This document shows positions 5,259 to 12,399 of a DNA stretch of 33,683 nt, one piece after another; position 1 is the first letter of the stretch; every line of letters begins with the position of its first letter. The position numbers and the translations under genes were made by a program. The notes beneath the pieces are model-generated. The model worked only from the letters and a program-made list of their open reading frames with translations. It searched no databases and was not told the origin of the DNA. The stretch covers positions 1 to 33,683 of the forward strand of contig CAAFWR010000098.1 in assembly GCA_900766745.1 (NCBI GenBank), in the 5' to 3' direction. The stretch comes from Methanobacteriaceae archaeon. Lineage in GTDB: Archaea > Methanobacteriota > Methanobacteria > Methanobacteriales > Methanobacteriaceae.

Positions 5259-6860
5259 ATGTCGAATGTAGTTTATGTTGTAGACAAGCACGGGAAACCG
5301 TTAATGCCTACAAAGCGATTTGGTAAGGTACGTCATCTGTTTGAAACAGGTAAAGCAGTTGCCATTTCCAATTGTCCGTTTACGATTCGTTTAAAATATG
5401 AATCGACACACTATACACAAGATATCTACGTTGGTATTGACACAGGCAGAGAAAATATTGGCTCTGGTGCTTCGAAAGAAGATGGCACTAATGTTTATCT
5501 TGCTAATACAAAGACGCATAACAAATCTATCAAGAAACAAATGTCTGACAGAGCATGTTTCCGTAGAGAACGTAGACGTTATCACAGACAGAAGAAACAG
5601 CGTAAAGCTGTATCAGATGGTAACACTATTCAAAATGGTGATGATGACACGGTTTGTACAAAACATGCTTGTAAATCTGTACAAATTTCATATCCGATGG
5701 CTGAGAACGCTGTAACACACAAAGTTATTCGTGGTAAAGAAGGTAAGTTTGCTAACCGTAAACGTCCTGATGGATGGATAACCCCATCTGCAAGACAGGT
5801 TGTGCAGGTTACCGTGAATGAATTGAAGTCTATTACAAAGATTCTTCCTGTGACACATATGATAATGGAACGTGTATCATTCGATTTTCAGAAGCTCGAA
5901 AATGAGAGCATCAAAGCGTGGGAATACGGCAAGGGTCCATTGTGTGGTTATAAGACATACAAAGATTATATCTTTGATGAACAACACGGCAAGTGTGCTT
6001 GTTGTGGAAAACCAATTACACAATATCATCACATCGTTCATCGCACTAATGGAGGCATTGATTCAGTAAAGAATATTATCGGTTTATGTGATGATTGTCA
6101 TGAAGAAATTCACACATCAATTAATGCAGAAGAACGATTAAAAGAACTGAAAGCAGGAGTTATTCAAAAGTATCATGTTGGACTTCTTAATTCTGTTATG
6201 CCTACTCTTATTGAAGAAATGGCTATATATTGCGAAGAACAAGGTATTGTATTCGCTATTACAGATGGAAAAACAACGTCTAAAGCAAGAGAACAATATG
6301 ATATTCCAAAAGACCATTGTTTCGATGCGTATGCTATCTCTCTTGCTGATAGAGATGTAGAAAACATTGATATCTATGATATCATATATCAAAAACGACG
6401 TTTCAAGAAGAAGTCAAACAATATTATCAACGCTCGTAATAAACGAGCTTACAAACTTGATGGTAAAGTTGTAGCTTATAATCGCCATAAGGCAACTGAC
6501 CAAAAAGATGACTCATTAGAAGAGTTTTTCGTAAAATATCGTGATAATCATTCTGAAAAAGAAGTTCAGCAAATGATGCACAACATCAAGATTGAACCTG
6601 CAAAACGAACATATACATTCCATAAGACAGGACAGATTGCCCCGATACATCCCGGCGATGTTGTCAGATACGTTAAACATAATAAGATTCGTGGTAACAC
6701 GAAAACAGAAATGCTTGTTGCTGATAATGTCAATATGAGCAAAGATGGTCGTGTTGGATACGGTACAAAGAATAAGAAACTGAAATATTGTAAACGGATT
6801 GCGTCAGGCTGTGTTCAGATTATTGATGTAATAAAAGCAAAAGAACATATTACTAAATAA
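5259..6860 (+). CDS. iscB: IscB RNA-guided nuclease (RuvC and HNH domains)
   Basis: A 533-residue IscB, the family ancestral to Cas9. It opens with the PLMP/RRXRR domain (KPLMPTKRFGKVRHLF, residues 13-28). RuvC-I is GIDTG with D61; the Arg-rich bridge helix is at about 98-117 (FRRERRRYHRQKKQRK). RuvC-II is IMERVSFD with E204. The HNH domain has CACC (246-249), the catalytic His pair at 257-258 and CDDC (277-280). RuvC-III is DHCFDAYA with D356. All catalytic residues are present, so both strand-cutting activities should be intact. The C-terminal 130 residues (IAPIHPGDVVRY and on) match the expected target/RNA-binding domain. ATG 5259 has a Shine-Dalgarno-like AAGGCAGG. No IS200/IS605-type transposase lies nearby, so it may be immobile or rely on a transposase elsewhere. 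Confidence 0.9.
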   Translation: MSNVVYVVDKHGKPLMPTKRFGKVRHLFETGKAVAISNCPFTIRLKYESTHYTQDIYVGIDTGRENIGSGASKEDGTNVYLANTKTHNKSIKKQMSDRACFRRERRRYHRQKKQRKAVSDGNTIQNGDDDTVCTKHACKSVQISYPMAENAVTHKVIRGKEGKFANRKRPDGWITPSARQVVQVTVNELKSITKILPVTHMIMERVSFDFQKLENESIKAWEYGKGPLCGYKTYKDYIFDEQHGKCACCGKPITQYHHIVHRTNGGIDSVKNIIGLCDDCHEEIHTSINAEERLKELKAGVIQKYHVGLLNSVMPTLIEEMAIYCEEQGIVFAITDGKTTSKAREQYDIPKDHCFDAYAISLADRDVENIDIYDIIYQKRRFKKKSNNIINARNKRAYKLDGKVVAYNRHKATDQKDDSLEEFFVKYRDNHSEKEVQQMMHNIKIEPAKRTYTFHKTGQIAPIHPGDVVRYVKHNKIRGNTKTEMLVADNVNMSKDGRVGYGTKNKKLKYCKRIASGCVQIIDVIKAKEHITK

Positions 6861-6893
6861 AAAAATCGCTCTTTCTCATTTGAGTGGTTTTTT
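6861..6893 (+). terminator. Intrinsic terminator of iscB
   Basis: AATCGCTC (6864-6871) pairs with GAGTGGTT (6882-6889), including two G-U pairs, with flanking A and T tracts. Confidence 0.75.
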
Positions 6894-7092
6894 AAATTTA
6901 TTCTCTTGTAATTTACCAAATACATTTTTATCGTATTTTCAACAAGCCTGTTTCATTGCAAAATTTCGATAAATTATCGTAGGTTTCCTGTGCCAATTTA
7001 TAAAATAATAGTTACAAAAATAAGCAACGACAATTGTAAATTGTTATCAGTGCTTAACTTAACAAAAATTTCCTGTTAAATACAATGGTAAA

Positions 7093-7112
7093 AGTTTACG
7101 CCGGCGTAAACT
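7093..7112. repeat. 20-bp perfect palindrome, left copy
   Basis: AGTTTACGCCGGCGTAAACT is perfectly self-complementary and recurs at 9201-9220 on the other side of rep and the origin. The GC-rich core stands out from the AT-rich surroundings. It probably binds a dimeric protein (partition, resolution or regulation). Confidence 0.75.
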
Positions 7113-7146
7113 ATTGGTTCTATTCCCTGCCCTATCGCAGTCACAT

Positions 7147-7161
7147 CGGGATTTTGTTTGT
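7147..7161 (-). repeat. Iteron copy downstream of rep, minus orientation
   Basis: The minus strand reads ACAAACAAAATCCCG, the exact consensus of the origin iterons. The rest of the 6894-7175 stretch is AT-rich with no gene that I can support. Confidence 0.7.
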
Positions 7162-7176
7162 GTTTTAACAAAGACT

Positions 7177-7206
7177 AAAAAAGCAGATATCCAAACAATA
7201 TCCGCT
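7177..7206 (-). terminator. Intrinsic terminator of rep
   Basis: Read on the minus strand, AGCGGATAT pairs with ATATCTGCT (one mismatch) around TGTTTGG, followed by six T. It lies about 70 bp past the rep stop. The loop resembles the iteron core. Confidence 0.75.
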
Positions 7207-7226
7207 CATATTCTTATTATCTGAAT

Positions 7227-7277
7227 CCAAACATTTTCCCGATTGCATCAAAACAATCCAATCTAAACAAAATCTCT
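7227..7277 (+). repeat. Degenerate iterons at the rep 3' end
   Basis: CCAAACATTTTCCCG (7227-7241) and CTAAACAAAATCTCT (7263-7277) match the iteron pattern with a few changes; the second overlaps the rep stop codon. Weak Rep-binding sites are possible. Confidence 0.45.
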
Positions 7278-8421
7278 ACATTCCAAAATACAGTTCTTCA
7301 AATATCCTGCGTTCAGACTCAATATCTTCTTCAAGAGATTTTCGGTTTTCTTCTGGAACGAATTCTGTATATCGTTTTGCCTTTTCCAGAATTTCTGCGT
7401 AATATCTTTTTTCATAATCTGAAGCTACACTGTTTTTGATTCGAAGAGAAAGTCGGTAATGTTCATTGCACCATAATGTATAATGGAAAAACAGTTTTAA
7501 CCCCATAACAGTATCCTGTTCAGATTCTGGAACAAAACCCCAAGCTGTATCAGAAAGAGCCAGAGGACATTTGTTAATACGCATGCAATCAGAACAACCC
7601 GAACAAATTCTTGGCAGTCCCAGAGCACACTCAAAATTTTGTTTGTTTTTAACTTTCTTGATTTGAATCTGCTGTTTTGCAAGATCTTCGTTTTCCGTTC
7701 TCACAATTGTAAACCGAACAGCGTCTCCCCTGCCCTTCGTAATAACTGAAATTCTATAATCTGTGTATTCGTTGATTTCTTCAACAGCAGGTTGCCAGAC
7801 TCTTCTTCTGAAATTTGAGTTCTGCCCTTTGTACTGCGTTGGTTCGATTTTGAACAGAGCTTTGAATTCTGAAAGGCCAATATTGGAAATCATTTTCTTT
7901 TCGCCCCACATCTGGTCCTTTAAAAACTGGTAGAGATAGACTGTATAACGACATTTGAATTTCTCAATACTCTGCATGCCAAGCTGAAGAAAACGTTTCT
8001 GCTCTCCCAGTGCTGGTAAGAACTTGTCATTGAAAGCAAATTCAAAAACAGACTTGTCATATGAAATGTATGAAAAAGCGTTCATGAACAGAAGCTTTTC
8101 CGTATCATCATTATAGATATCTATCCCGAAACTTCTTAGAATCTTCAGATGAGATTTGATATCCTTGTATGATCCAAAATCTACCCCAAAAGCTTCATTC
8201 AGCTCCTGCTTTGTAAAGCTTACAGTATTCTGATTGTGCTGAATCTTGTAGATACTGTAGAAAAGAATTCTTTGGGCTATGATTGGAAGCTGTACAGCAT
8301 TTTCCGAATTCAATGTATTTGGACGTACTGTGATAACTTCTGTATTTGTTACCCCGTATTTTGACCTGTTGTCTTCAGGGATTTTGTTTGTTTTTATAGT
8401 TTTCGTCTTAGTATTTTCCAT
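7276..8421 (-). CDS. Rep_3-family plasmid replication initiator
   Basis: A 381-residue protein resembling Rep_3/RepB initiators, which bind iterons through two winged-helix domains and open the origin. Seen: LPIIAQRILFYSIYKIQ (about residues 46-62), the first winged helix with LKILRSFGIDIY (about 91-102), FLQLGMQSIEKFKCRYTVYLY (about 139-159), and RRRVWQPAVEEINEYTD (about 205-221), all typical positions. It reads away from the iteron array, as expected. ATG at 8421 with AAGGAT as a modest ribosome site. It is longer than many relatives: after about 255 there is a Cys-rich insert (CSGCSDCMRINKCP) and a helical tail of about 90 residues. One iteron lies inside its first codons, suggesting autorepression. 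Confidence 0.82.
   Translation of the reverse strand: MENTKTKTIKTNKIPEDNRSKYGVTNTEVITVRPNTLNSENAVQLPIIAQRILFYSIYKIQHNQNTVSFTKQELNEAFGVDFGSYKDIKSHLKILRSFGIDIYNDDTEKLLFMNAFSYISYDKSVFEFAFNDKFLPALGEQKRFLQLGMQSIEKFKCRYTVYLYQFLKDQMWGEKKMISNIGLSEFKALFKIEPTQYKGQNSNFRRRVWQPAVEEINEYTDYRISVITKGRGDAVRFTIVRTENEDLAKQQIQIKKVKNKQNFECALGLPRICSGCSDCMRINKCPLALSDTAWGFVPESEQDTVMGLKLFFHYTLWCNEHYRLSLRIKNSVASDYEKRYYAEILEKAKRYTEFVPEENRKSLEEDIESERRIFEELYFGM
8377..8391 (-). repeat. Iteron inside the start of rep
   Basis: The minus strand reads ACAAACAAAATCCCT, one base from the iteron consensus, in codons encoding TNKIPE near residue 11. A Rep molecule bound here could block its own gene. Confidence 0.6.
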
Positions 8422-8584
8422 TTTGTATCCTTAATATGTTCTTTACTACTAAATCATATCATATAACAGGTCAAAAAGGTTGTAAAACAGAACAAATTCT
8501 GTATTCTCTCTTTATAATATTCATATCTATTTACTTTATGCATATGCAGGATATCCACTGTACAAAGGCTTTATGCGTTGTAAT

Positions 8585-8683
8585 CCAAACAATTTCCCGT
8601 CATATCCAAACAAAATCCCGATAAAGACAAACAAATTCCTTGAAATCACAAACAAAATCTCTGTACAGACAAACAAATTCTTT
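8585..8683 (+). repeat. Core iteron array, five repeats at 21-bp spacing
   Basis: Repeats start at 8585, 8606, 8627, 8648 and 8669, exactly 21 bp apart (two helical turns). Two read CCAAACAAAATCCCG or a near variant, and three read ACAAACAAA followed by TTCCTT, ATCTCT or TTCTTT. They sit about 165 bp upstream of the rep start, on its 5' side, and are the probable Rep-binding core. Confidence 0.85.
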
Positions 8684-8804
8684 GTTACATCAAGTTATCC
8701 CCTGTACAAATTTCCATGTTGTCTTTTTTTAGGCGAATTCCCCGTATTTCTTAGGATGATTGTATCTCAGCTAAAACAATAAAACCATATTTTCTTTAAA
8801 TAAT

Positions 8805-8891
8805 ACAAACAAAATCCCGTCAAATTTGCTTTAACCAGCTATAATCTGATCTATATCATCCGAGTATTGATTAAACACAAACAAAATCTCG
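8805..8891 (+). repeat. Two outlying iterons
   Basis: ACAAACAAAATCCCG at 8805-8819 is an exact consensus copy, and ACAAACAAAATCTCG at 8877-8891 differs by one base. They are 72 bp apart. Confidence 0.75.
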
Positions 8892-8910
8892 GCATCAGAA
8901 GCCGTTCAGA

Positions 8911-9106
8911 GGGAATTGTTTGCTTTTATTCGAATATAGCGAAAAGTCTTTTGAGAAGCTCCGAGAAAATGTTTGAATTGCTGTTTGTCTGCAGTTAAAT
9001 TACAGATGTTTTTTTAATTCAGTGAAGTAATGATGAGAAAGGCTTTAGAAACGAACGAGAAATTGTTTGCTTTAAGAGGAAATGGAAATGTGGGGAAAAT
9101 GTTTGG
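8911..9106 (-). repeat. Inverted degenerate iterons
   Basis: The minus strand shows iteron-like sequence at four places: GCAAACAATTCCC (8911-8923), CAAACATTTTCTCG (8962-8975), GCAAACAATTTCTC (9057-9070) and CCAAACATTTTCCCC (9092-9106). The opposite orientation to the core array could allow Rep-mediated pairing across the origin. Confidence 0.5.
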
Positions 9107-9197
9107 ATAATATATTTAACTTAAGGTAAACATCTACTAAACATTATCAATATAATTGTTTTACCTTTAGATTATTCACTCTGGTAAGTCATCAGCA

Positions 9198-9223
9198 AAA
9201 AGTTTACGCCGGCGTAAACTTTT
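9198..9223. repeat. 26-bp perfect palindrome, right copy
   Basis: AAA-AGTTTACGCCGGCGTAAACT-TTT. The inner 20 bp are identical to 7093-7112. The pair encloses rep and the origin core, 2.1 kb. Confidence 0.75.
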
Positions 9224-9326
9224 GGAGAATTATCCAGAAGTGACGGGATGGTAAGTGGATGAAAGCTAATAATAAGCGTAAAATAATAGGTGTAAATAAA
9301 AGATGAAACGAAAAATAAGCTTTTCT

Positions 9327-9356
9327 ATGTTTCCCGTGAAACATCTTGTGAAACAT
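9327..9356. promoter_or_regulatory. parS-like partition site
   Basis: TGTTTCCCGTGAAACA (9328-9343) differs by one base from the chromosomal ParB site pattern TGTTTCACGTGAAACA, and an extra half-site TGTGAAACAT follows (9347-9356). No ParB gene is in the window, so if real it could recruit host ParB/Spo0J. Confidence 0.5.
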
Positions 9357-9409
9357 TTCTAGCCTAGAAATTTTGGTTCAAAACTTTCAGTTCATCATCT
9401 AAAATACAT

Positions 9410-9470
9410 GGTTCACTACTATTGTTCATATATGTCGTGGTTAAATAGTAGATACCACTAGAAGAGGAGG
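9410..9470 (+). promoter_or_regulatory. Shared promoter-region motif, leader hairpin and RBS (copy B)
   Basis: GGTTCACT (9410-9417), five bases, TGTTCATATATGTCG (9423-9437). The final G opens the stem GTGGT (9437-9441) with ACCAC (9454-9458), then TAGAAGAGGAGG with the Shine-Dalgarno at 9465-9470 for ATG 9479. Same layout as at 400 and 30989 with a different stem sequence. Confidence 0.65.
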
Positions 9471-9478
9471 AAATATAT

Positions 9479-10414
9479 ATGGCATTCGAAAACACTTATG
9501 CTGGAAACCAGCAAGCACAATTTGGAGGTAACACACAGCCTTCATATGGAGCACCACAATACGGAGCTCCACAACAAATGGGGTATGGTCAAGCACCAGC
9601 TCCACAAATGGGATATGGTCAACCAGTCCCACAACAAGCAGGAATGTCTGTTCCTGCCCAAGCACAGCCTCAAGCTATGCCGATGCAAACTCAACCTGTA
9701 CAACAGCAAGCTCAAGCTCAACCGCAAGTACCGGCTTCATACGGTACTACAGTTGATAGAGTTGTTGTCAACAAACAATGGGCATCTGGATCAAAGAGCT
9801 GGATGGCTGTGGTAGATATTACCACAGATGCTGAACTGTTCTTAAATGGCTTGAATGTCTGGGTAAACCCAGACGGAGTAAACATTGTTTATCCTGGTGA
9901 GAACCGTATGCAAAACGGTCAACCTGTTTTAAATCAACAAGGGAAAAAGGTGGTAAACCATTTTTATACACCTTTGTACGTGAAGGATGGCTATAACGGC
10001 TATGCTGAGATGTCGAAAATCTTAGCACCGTTGGCCCAGTCTGCTGTTCAGACTGGACAAGGTGTATCAGACAATCCGTCTGACATGGGGCACTCTAATA
10101 AGATGTTCCCAGCACCTCAGACTGGACAAGGAGCACCTAGAGCATATGGTTCTGCATACGTAAAAGGCATGCCAACTCGTATCTATGGTGTCTTTGTGAT
10201 GCCTGTATACGATGAAAACGGTACATGTACTTGCCGTTTGGCTATGCCGTCTCGTCCTAAGACGAAAAATGGGCAACCTGTCATGAAAGATGGAAAACAG
10301 GAGTACACTCAGTTTGTAATCCTTGGTAAATCTTCTCGAGAAGAAGTTACCAACATCGTGGGACAAGCTGTATACGATGCGCTTGTTAAAGCTCAACAGC
10401 AGCAAGCTCAATAG
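9479..10414 (+). CDS. Gln-rich protein with possible SpoVG-like C-terminal half
   Basis: A 311-residue soluble protein. Residues 10-90 are low complexity, rich in Gln, Ala, Pro, Gly and Tyr, with repeats such as QMGYGQ. The folded part starts near residue 95. Two stretches resemble SpoVG-type nucleic-acid-binding proteins: ITTDAELFLNGLNVW (about 112-126) and, near 257-300, LAMPSRPKTKNG followed by FVILGKSSREEV and VYDAL. That likeness (MPSR, a conserved turn, then a helix) is by eye and uncertain. It has its own strong leader with the motif shared by the amidoligase and helicase genes, and lies next to the origin, which would fit a DNA- or RNA-binding accessory replication role. A terminator follows. 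Confidence 0.6.
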   Translation: MAFENTYAGNQQAQFGGNTQPSYGAPQYGAPQQMGYGQAPAPQMGYGQPVPQQAGMSVPAQAQPQAMPMQTQPVQQQAQAQPQVPASYGTTVDRVVVNKQWASGSKSWMAVVDITTDAELFLNGLNVWVNPDGVNIVYPGENRMQNGQPVLNQQGKKVVNHFYTPLYVKDGYNGYAEMSKILAPLAQSAVQTGQGVSDNPSDMGHSNKMFPAPQTGQGAPRAYGSAYVKGMPTRIYGVFVMPVYDENGTCTCRLAMPSRPKTKNGQPVMKDGKQEYTQFVILGKSSREEVTNIVGQAVYDALVKAQQQQAQ

Positions 10415-10426
10415 TGCTTGAAAATT

Positions 10427-10457
10427 GAAGAACTCGTTACGGGTTCTTCTTTTTTTG
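10427..10457 (+). terminator. Intrinsic terminator
   Basis: GAAGAACTC (10427-10435) pairs with GGGTTCTTC (10441-10449), one G-U, loop GTTAC, then T-run. Confidence 0.9.
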
Positions 10458-10473
10458 TGCTGTTTTGGATTCT

Positions 10474-10503
10474 GGTTAACTGTATATTGAAAACACAAGG
10501 AGG
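10474..10503 (+). promoter_or_regulatory. GGTTAACT motif and RBS before the 10513 gene
   Basis: GGTTAACT (10474-10481) followed by GTATATTG belongs to the wider motif family seen upstream of many units here. AAGGAGG (10497-10503) is the ribosome site for ATG 10513. Confidence 0.5.
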
Positions 10504-10512
10504 AACCTGCCT

Positions 10513-12273
10513 ATGCAGAATGTAATTAAATCAATCACAGAACATCCAGAAATGTTTCTAATCATTGCTGGTGTTATCTTATTGATCATTCTTGTTCTTC
10601 TGGTTAGAAAACTATTCAGAAAGCCTAAGCATAACGTTGAGGAATATCAAGACACAATCGAATCAGATTCTAATCAGGAAAACGAAGAATTATCCGAAAA
10701 TGAAAACGAGGAAGAATACGAACAAATTTCCGATGAGCAGTCTCGTCAGAATCACATCAAAGACTACGACGAAGATGATTCCGTAGAAGATACTCGTGAA
10801 TACCGTGCAGATGAACTTAATGAAGAAAACGATTCAGAGCCCTTGAAAGACTCTCAGGAAGATGATGATGTATCTATGCAGATGCATGCAAAACGCCGTG
10901 AGCCTAGAGAATGGGAAAAGCAGACCGAAGAACCATCTGAAGAAAAAGTTGGGAAACACGGAATGCCTCTGGACTACTATATTTCAGAAAACAAACCTGT
11001 CACTCCAGAAAATTATCAGTATCGTCATGGAATGTACGAAAAGAAGGAAAACGACGAATTAAGTCCTGGAGACAGAACATTTGAAAGAGACCCTGATGAA
11101 AAAGAAGAATTCCAAAAAGCAATCAAGGAATTAACAGCATCTTTAAATGAAGTAAAGCTTTCTCAGAATCATCTGGAAAACAAGCTGGATGAAATCGGGA
11201 AAATGTTTGCCTTGATGCAGGAAAACATTTCAAAAAATACATCTGATATTCTTGACGGAATGGATGCGTCTAAGCAGGCTGTCATCAGTGAAATCAGTGA
11301 AAACTGTGATGCACAGAACCGTGCTGTTGTTGAAAGTATTAAATCAGCTATTCCAGAACCTGTGGAAATGCTAATTCATAAAACCGTAGATTATACAGAA
11401 CAGCTTGTTGGATTGAAGAAAGATATCGAAGATTTGAAGCCTTTTGTAGAAAATGCAATTGCACTTCGTGTTCCAGTCATTCCTAAAAATCTTGTTACAG
11501 ACATGGAAATGATGACAACGGAAGACAACATTTCCGGAAAGATTGATGAAATTGGAAAGAAATGTGATGAAATCGTAACTCGTGTAAACGATGTTAAATC
11601 TTTACAGGTTTCTCAAAACAAACAAAATCCCGACACTAAAAAGCAAGCTGTTAAACAAGACAGTCCAAAAAAGTCGCAACCCGAAAAGAAATCTCAGAAA
11701 CAATCAGATTCAAAGAGAGAAGATAACGAACATCAAAACAAACAGCCTAAGAAGGAACAAGTACCTGTAAAGCAGGAATCTAAATCTGTAGAAAAGCAGA
11801 AACCTGTTAAAGAAACGACAAGTGTTAAAGAAGCACCTGTTCAAAATCCAAAACAGGAAACAGTTGATTTGGAAGACGGTACAAAGAAAGTATCAAAGCC
11901 TAGACAGCTGATGCCTCAGTCTGAAAAAGAGATTGATAAAAAGATTTCTGAATCAGCTCTTCCAATTGTTGAAACTGTCGCTTCATTTCAAGACGGAACA
12001 AAACCTGACTCAGAACATTTAGACTCATTCAAAGAAAGACATGAGCAAAGACGTCTTCAACGTGAACAGGCAGCAAAAGAACGTGCAGAAGCACAAAACA
12101 AACAAAATCCCGTTGAAAGAAACAATCAGAATTTTGTAAACAACGCTCCTGTAAACCAGTCACAGAATTCAAAATATGAAAGAACGACTGGAAGAGGGTA
12201 TACACATTCAGCCCGTCCAACACGACCTGAATCTATAAGTTATATTGCTAGACCAGAACATGGCGTTCGCTAA
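10513..12273 (+). CDS. Acidic single-span membrane protein with coiled coil, unknown
   Basis: A 586-residue protein. One strong membrane helix lies at about residues 13-33 (MFLIIAGVILLIILVLLVRK), followed by a basic stop-transfer and a long Glu/Asp/Asn-rich region (about 45-150). Heptad-like stretches around 195-240 (IKELTASLNEVKLSQNHLEN) and 290-380 suggest coiled coil. From 375 it is Lys/Gln/Pro-rich and disordered, with a short helical RRLQREQAAKERAEAQ segment near 520. With no signal cleavage site the bulk is likely cytoplasmic, tethered to the membrane. The DNA contains two perfect origin iterons, each encoding NKQNP. No family recognised; a scaffold or partition-type tether is only a guess. 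Confidence 0.65.
   Translation: MQNVIKSITEHPEMFLIIAGVILLIILVLLVRKLFRKPKHNVEEYQDTIESDSNQENEELSENENEEEYEQISDEQSRQNHIKDYDEDDSVEDTREYRADELNEENDSEPLKDSQEDDDVSMQMHAKRREPREWEKQTEEPSEEKVGKHGMPLDYYISENKPVTPENYQYRHGMYEKKENDELSPGDRTFERDPDEKEEFQKAIKELTASLNEVKLSQNHLENKLDEIGKMFALMQENISKNTSDILDGMDASKQAVISEISENCDAQNRAVVESIKSAIPEPVEMLIHKTVDYTEQLVGLKKDIEDLKPFVENAIALRVPVIPKNLVTDMEMMTTEDNISGKIDEIGKKCDEIVTRVNDVKSLQVSQNKQNPDTKKQAVKQDSPKKSQPEKKSQKQSDSKREDNEHQNKQPKKEQVPVKQESKSVEKQKPVKETTSVKEAPVQNPKQETVDLEDGTKKVSKPRQLMPQSEKEIDKKISESALPIVETVASFQDGTKPDSEHLDSFKERHEQRRLQREQAAKERAEAQNKQNPVERNNQNFVNNAPVNQSQNSKYERTTGRGYTHSARPTRPESISYIARPEHGVR
11618..11632 (+). repeat. Perfect origin iteron inside a coding sequence (1)
   Basis: ACAAACAAAATCCCG, identical to the iteron consensus, about 3 kb from the origin. 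It encodes part of SQNKQNPD in the 10513 gene. Confidence 0.75.
12098..12112 (+). repeat. Perfect origin iteron inside a coding sequence (2)
   Basis: A second exact ACAAACAAAATCCCG, encoding part of AQNKQNPV, 480 bp from the first and in the same reading frame. Both have the same three A immediately upstream. Confidence 0.75.
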
Positions 12274-12281
12274 AAATAAAC

Positions 12282-12314
12282 AAGAAGCTTCATAATAGAG
12301 GCTTCTTTTTTTTT
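12282..12314 (+). terminator. Intrinsic terminator
   Basis: AAGAAGC (12282-12288) pairs with GCTTCTT (12301-12307), with two further inner pairs and a T-run. Confidence 0.85.
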
Positions 12315-12321
12315 GGTGTGA

Positions 12322-12363
12322 CGTAACTGTGTATTTCAATAAAAAATCAACATATGATACAAT
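12322..12363 (+). promoter_or_regulatory. Probable promoter of the 12400 gene
   Basis: CGTAACTGTGTATTTC (12322-12337) is a variant of the GGTTAACTGTATATTG motif. TTTCAA (12334-12339) and TACAAT (12358-12363) with an 18-bp spacer make an acceptable sigma-A promoter 37 bp before the start codon. Confidence 0.5.
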
Positions 12364-12399
12364 ATATCTGATAAAGTAGCTAAGACAAGGAGAAAAGAA

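Larger units (their letters stand above)
8422..9409. other. Replication origin region (no gene)
   Basis: About 1 kb without a supported gene. In order: the rep upstream region; two DnaA-box-like repeats (ATATCCACTGTACAAA at 8551-8566 and TTATCCCCTGTACAAA at 8695-8710) flanking five iterons; two further iterons (8805, 8877); four inverted degenerate iterons (8911-9106); an AT-rich stretch with AAGGTAAA (9123-9130) and TTTACCTT (9160-9167) able to pair; the right palindrome (9198-9223); and a parS-like site (9327-9344). This is what an iteron-controlled theta origin looks like. Confidence 0.75.

Noticed and set aside
4662..6860. Complete IS200/IS605-like element around iscB
   Set aside because: No TnpA gene and no convincing left or right end hairpins; the strong hairpin at 5012-5076 is explained as a terminator or RNA part.
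8585..8683. Regular 21-bp repeats that could suggest a small CRISPR array
   Set aside because: Spacers would be only about 6 bp, repeats are degenerate, and they lie upstream of a Rep_3 gene; iterons explain them.
10067..10498. 143-codon minus-strand open frame
   Set aside because: It runs across the end of the 9479 gene and its terminator, with no ribosome site and unusual composition.
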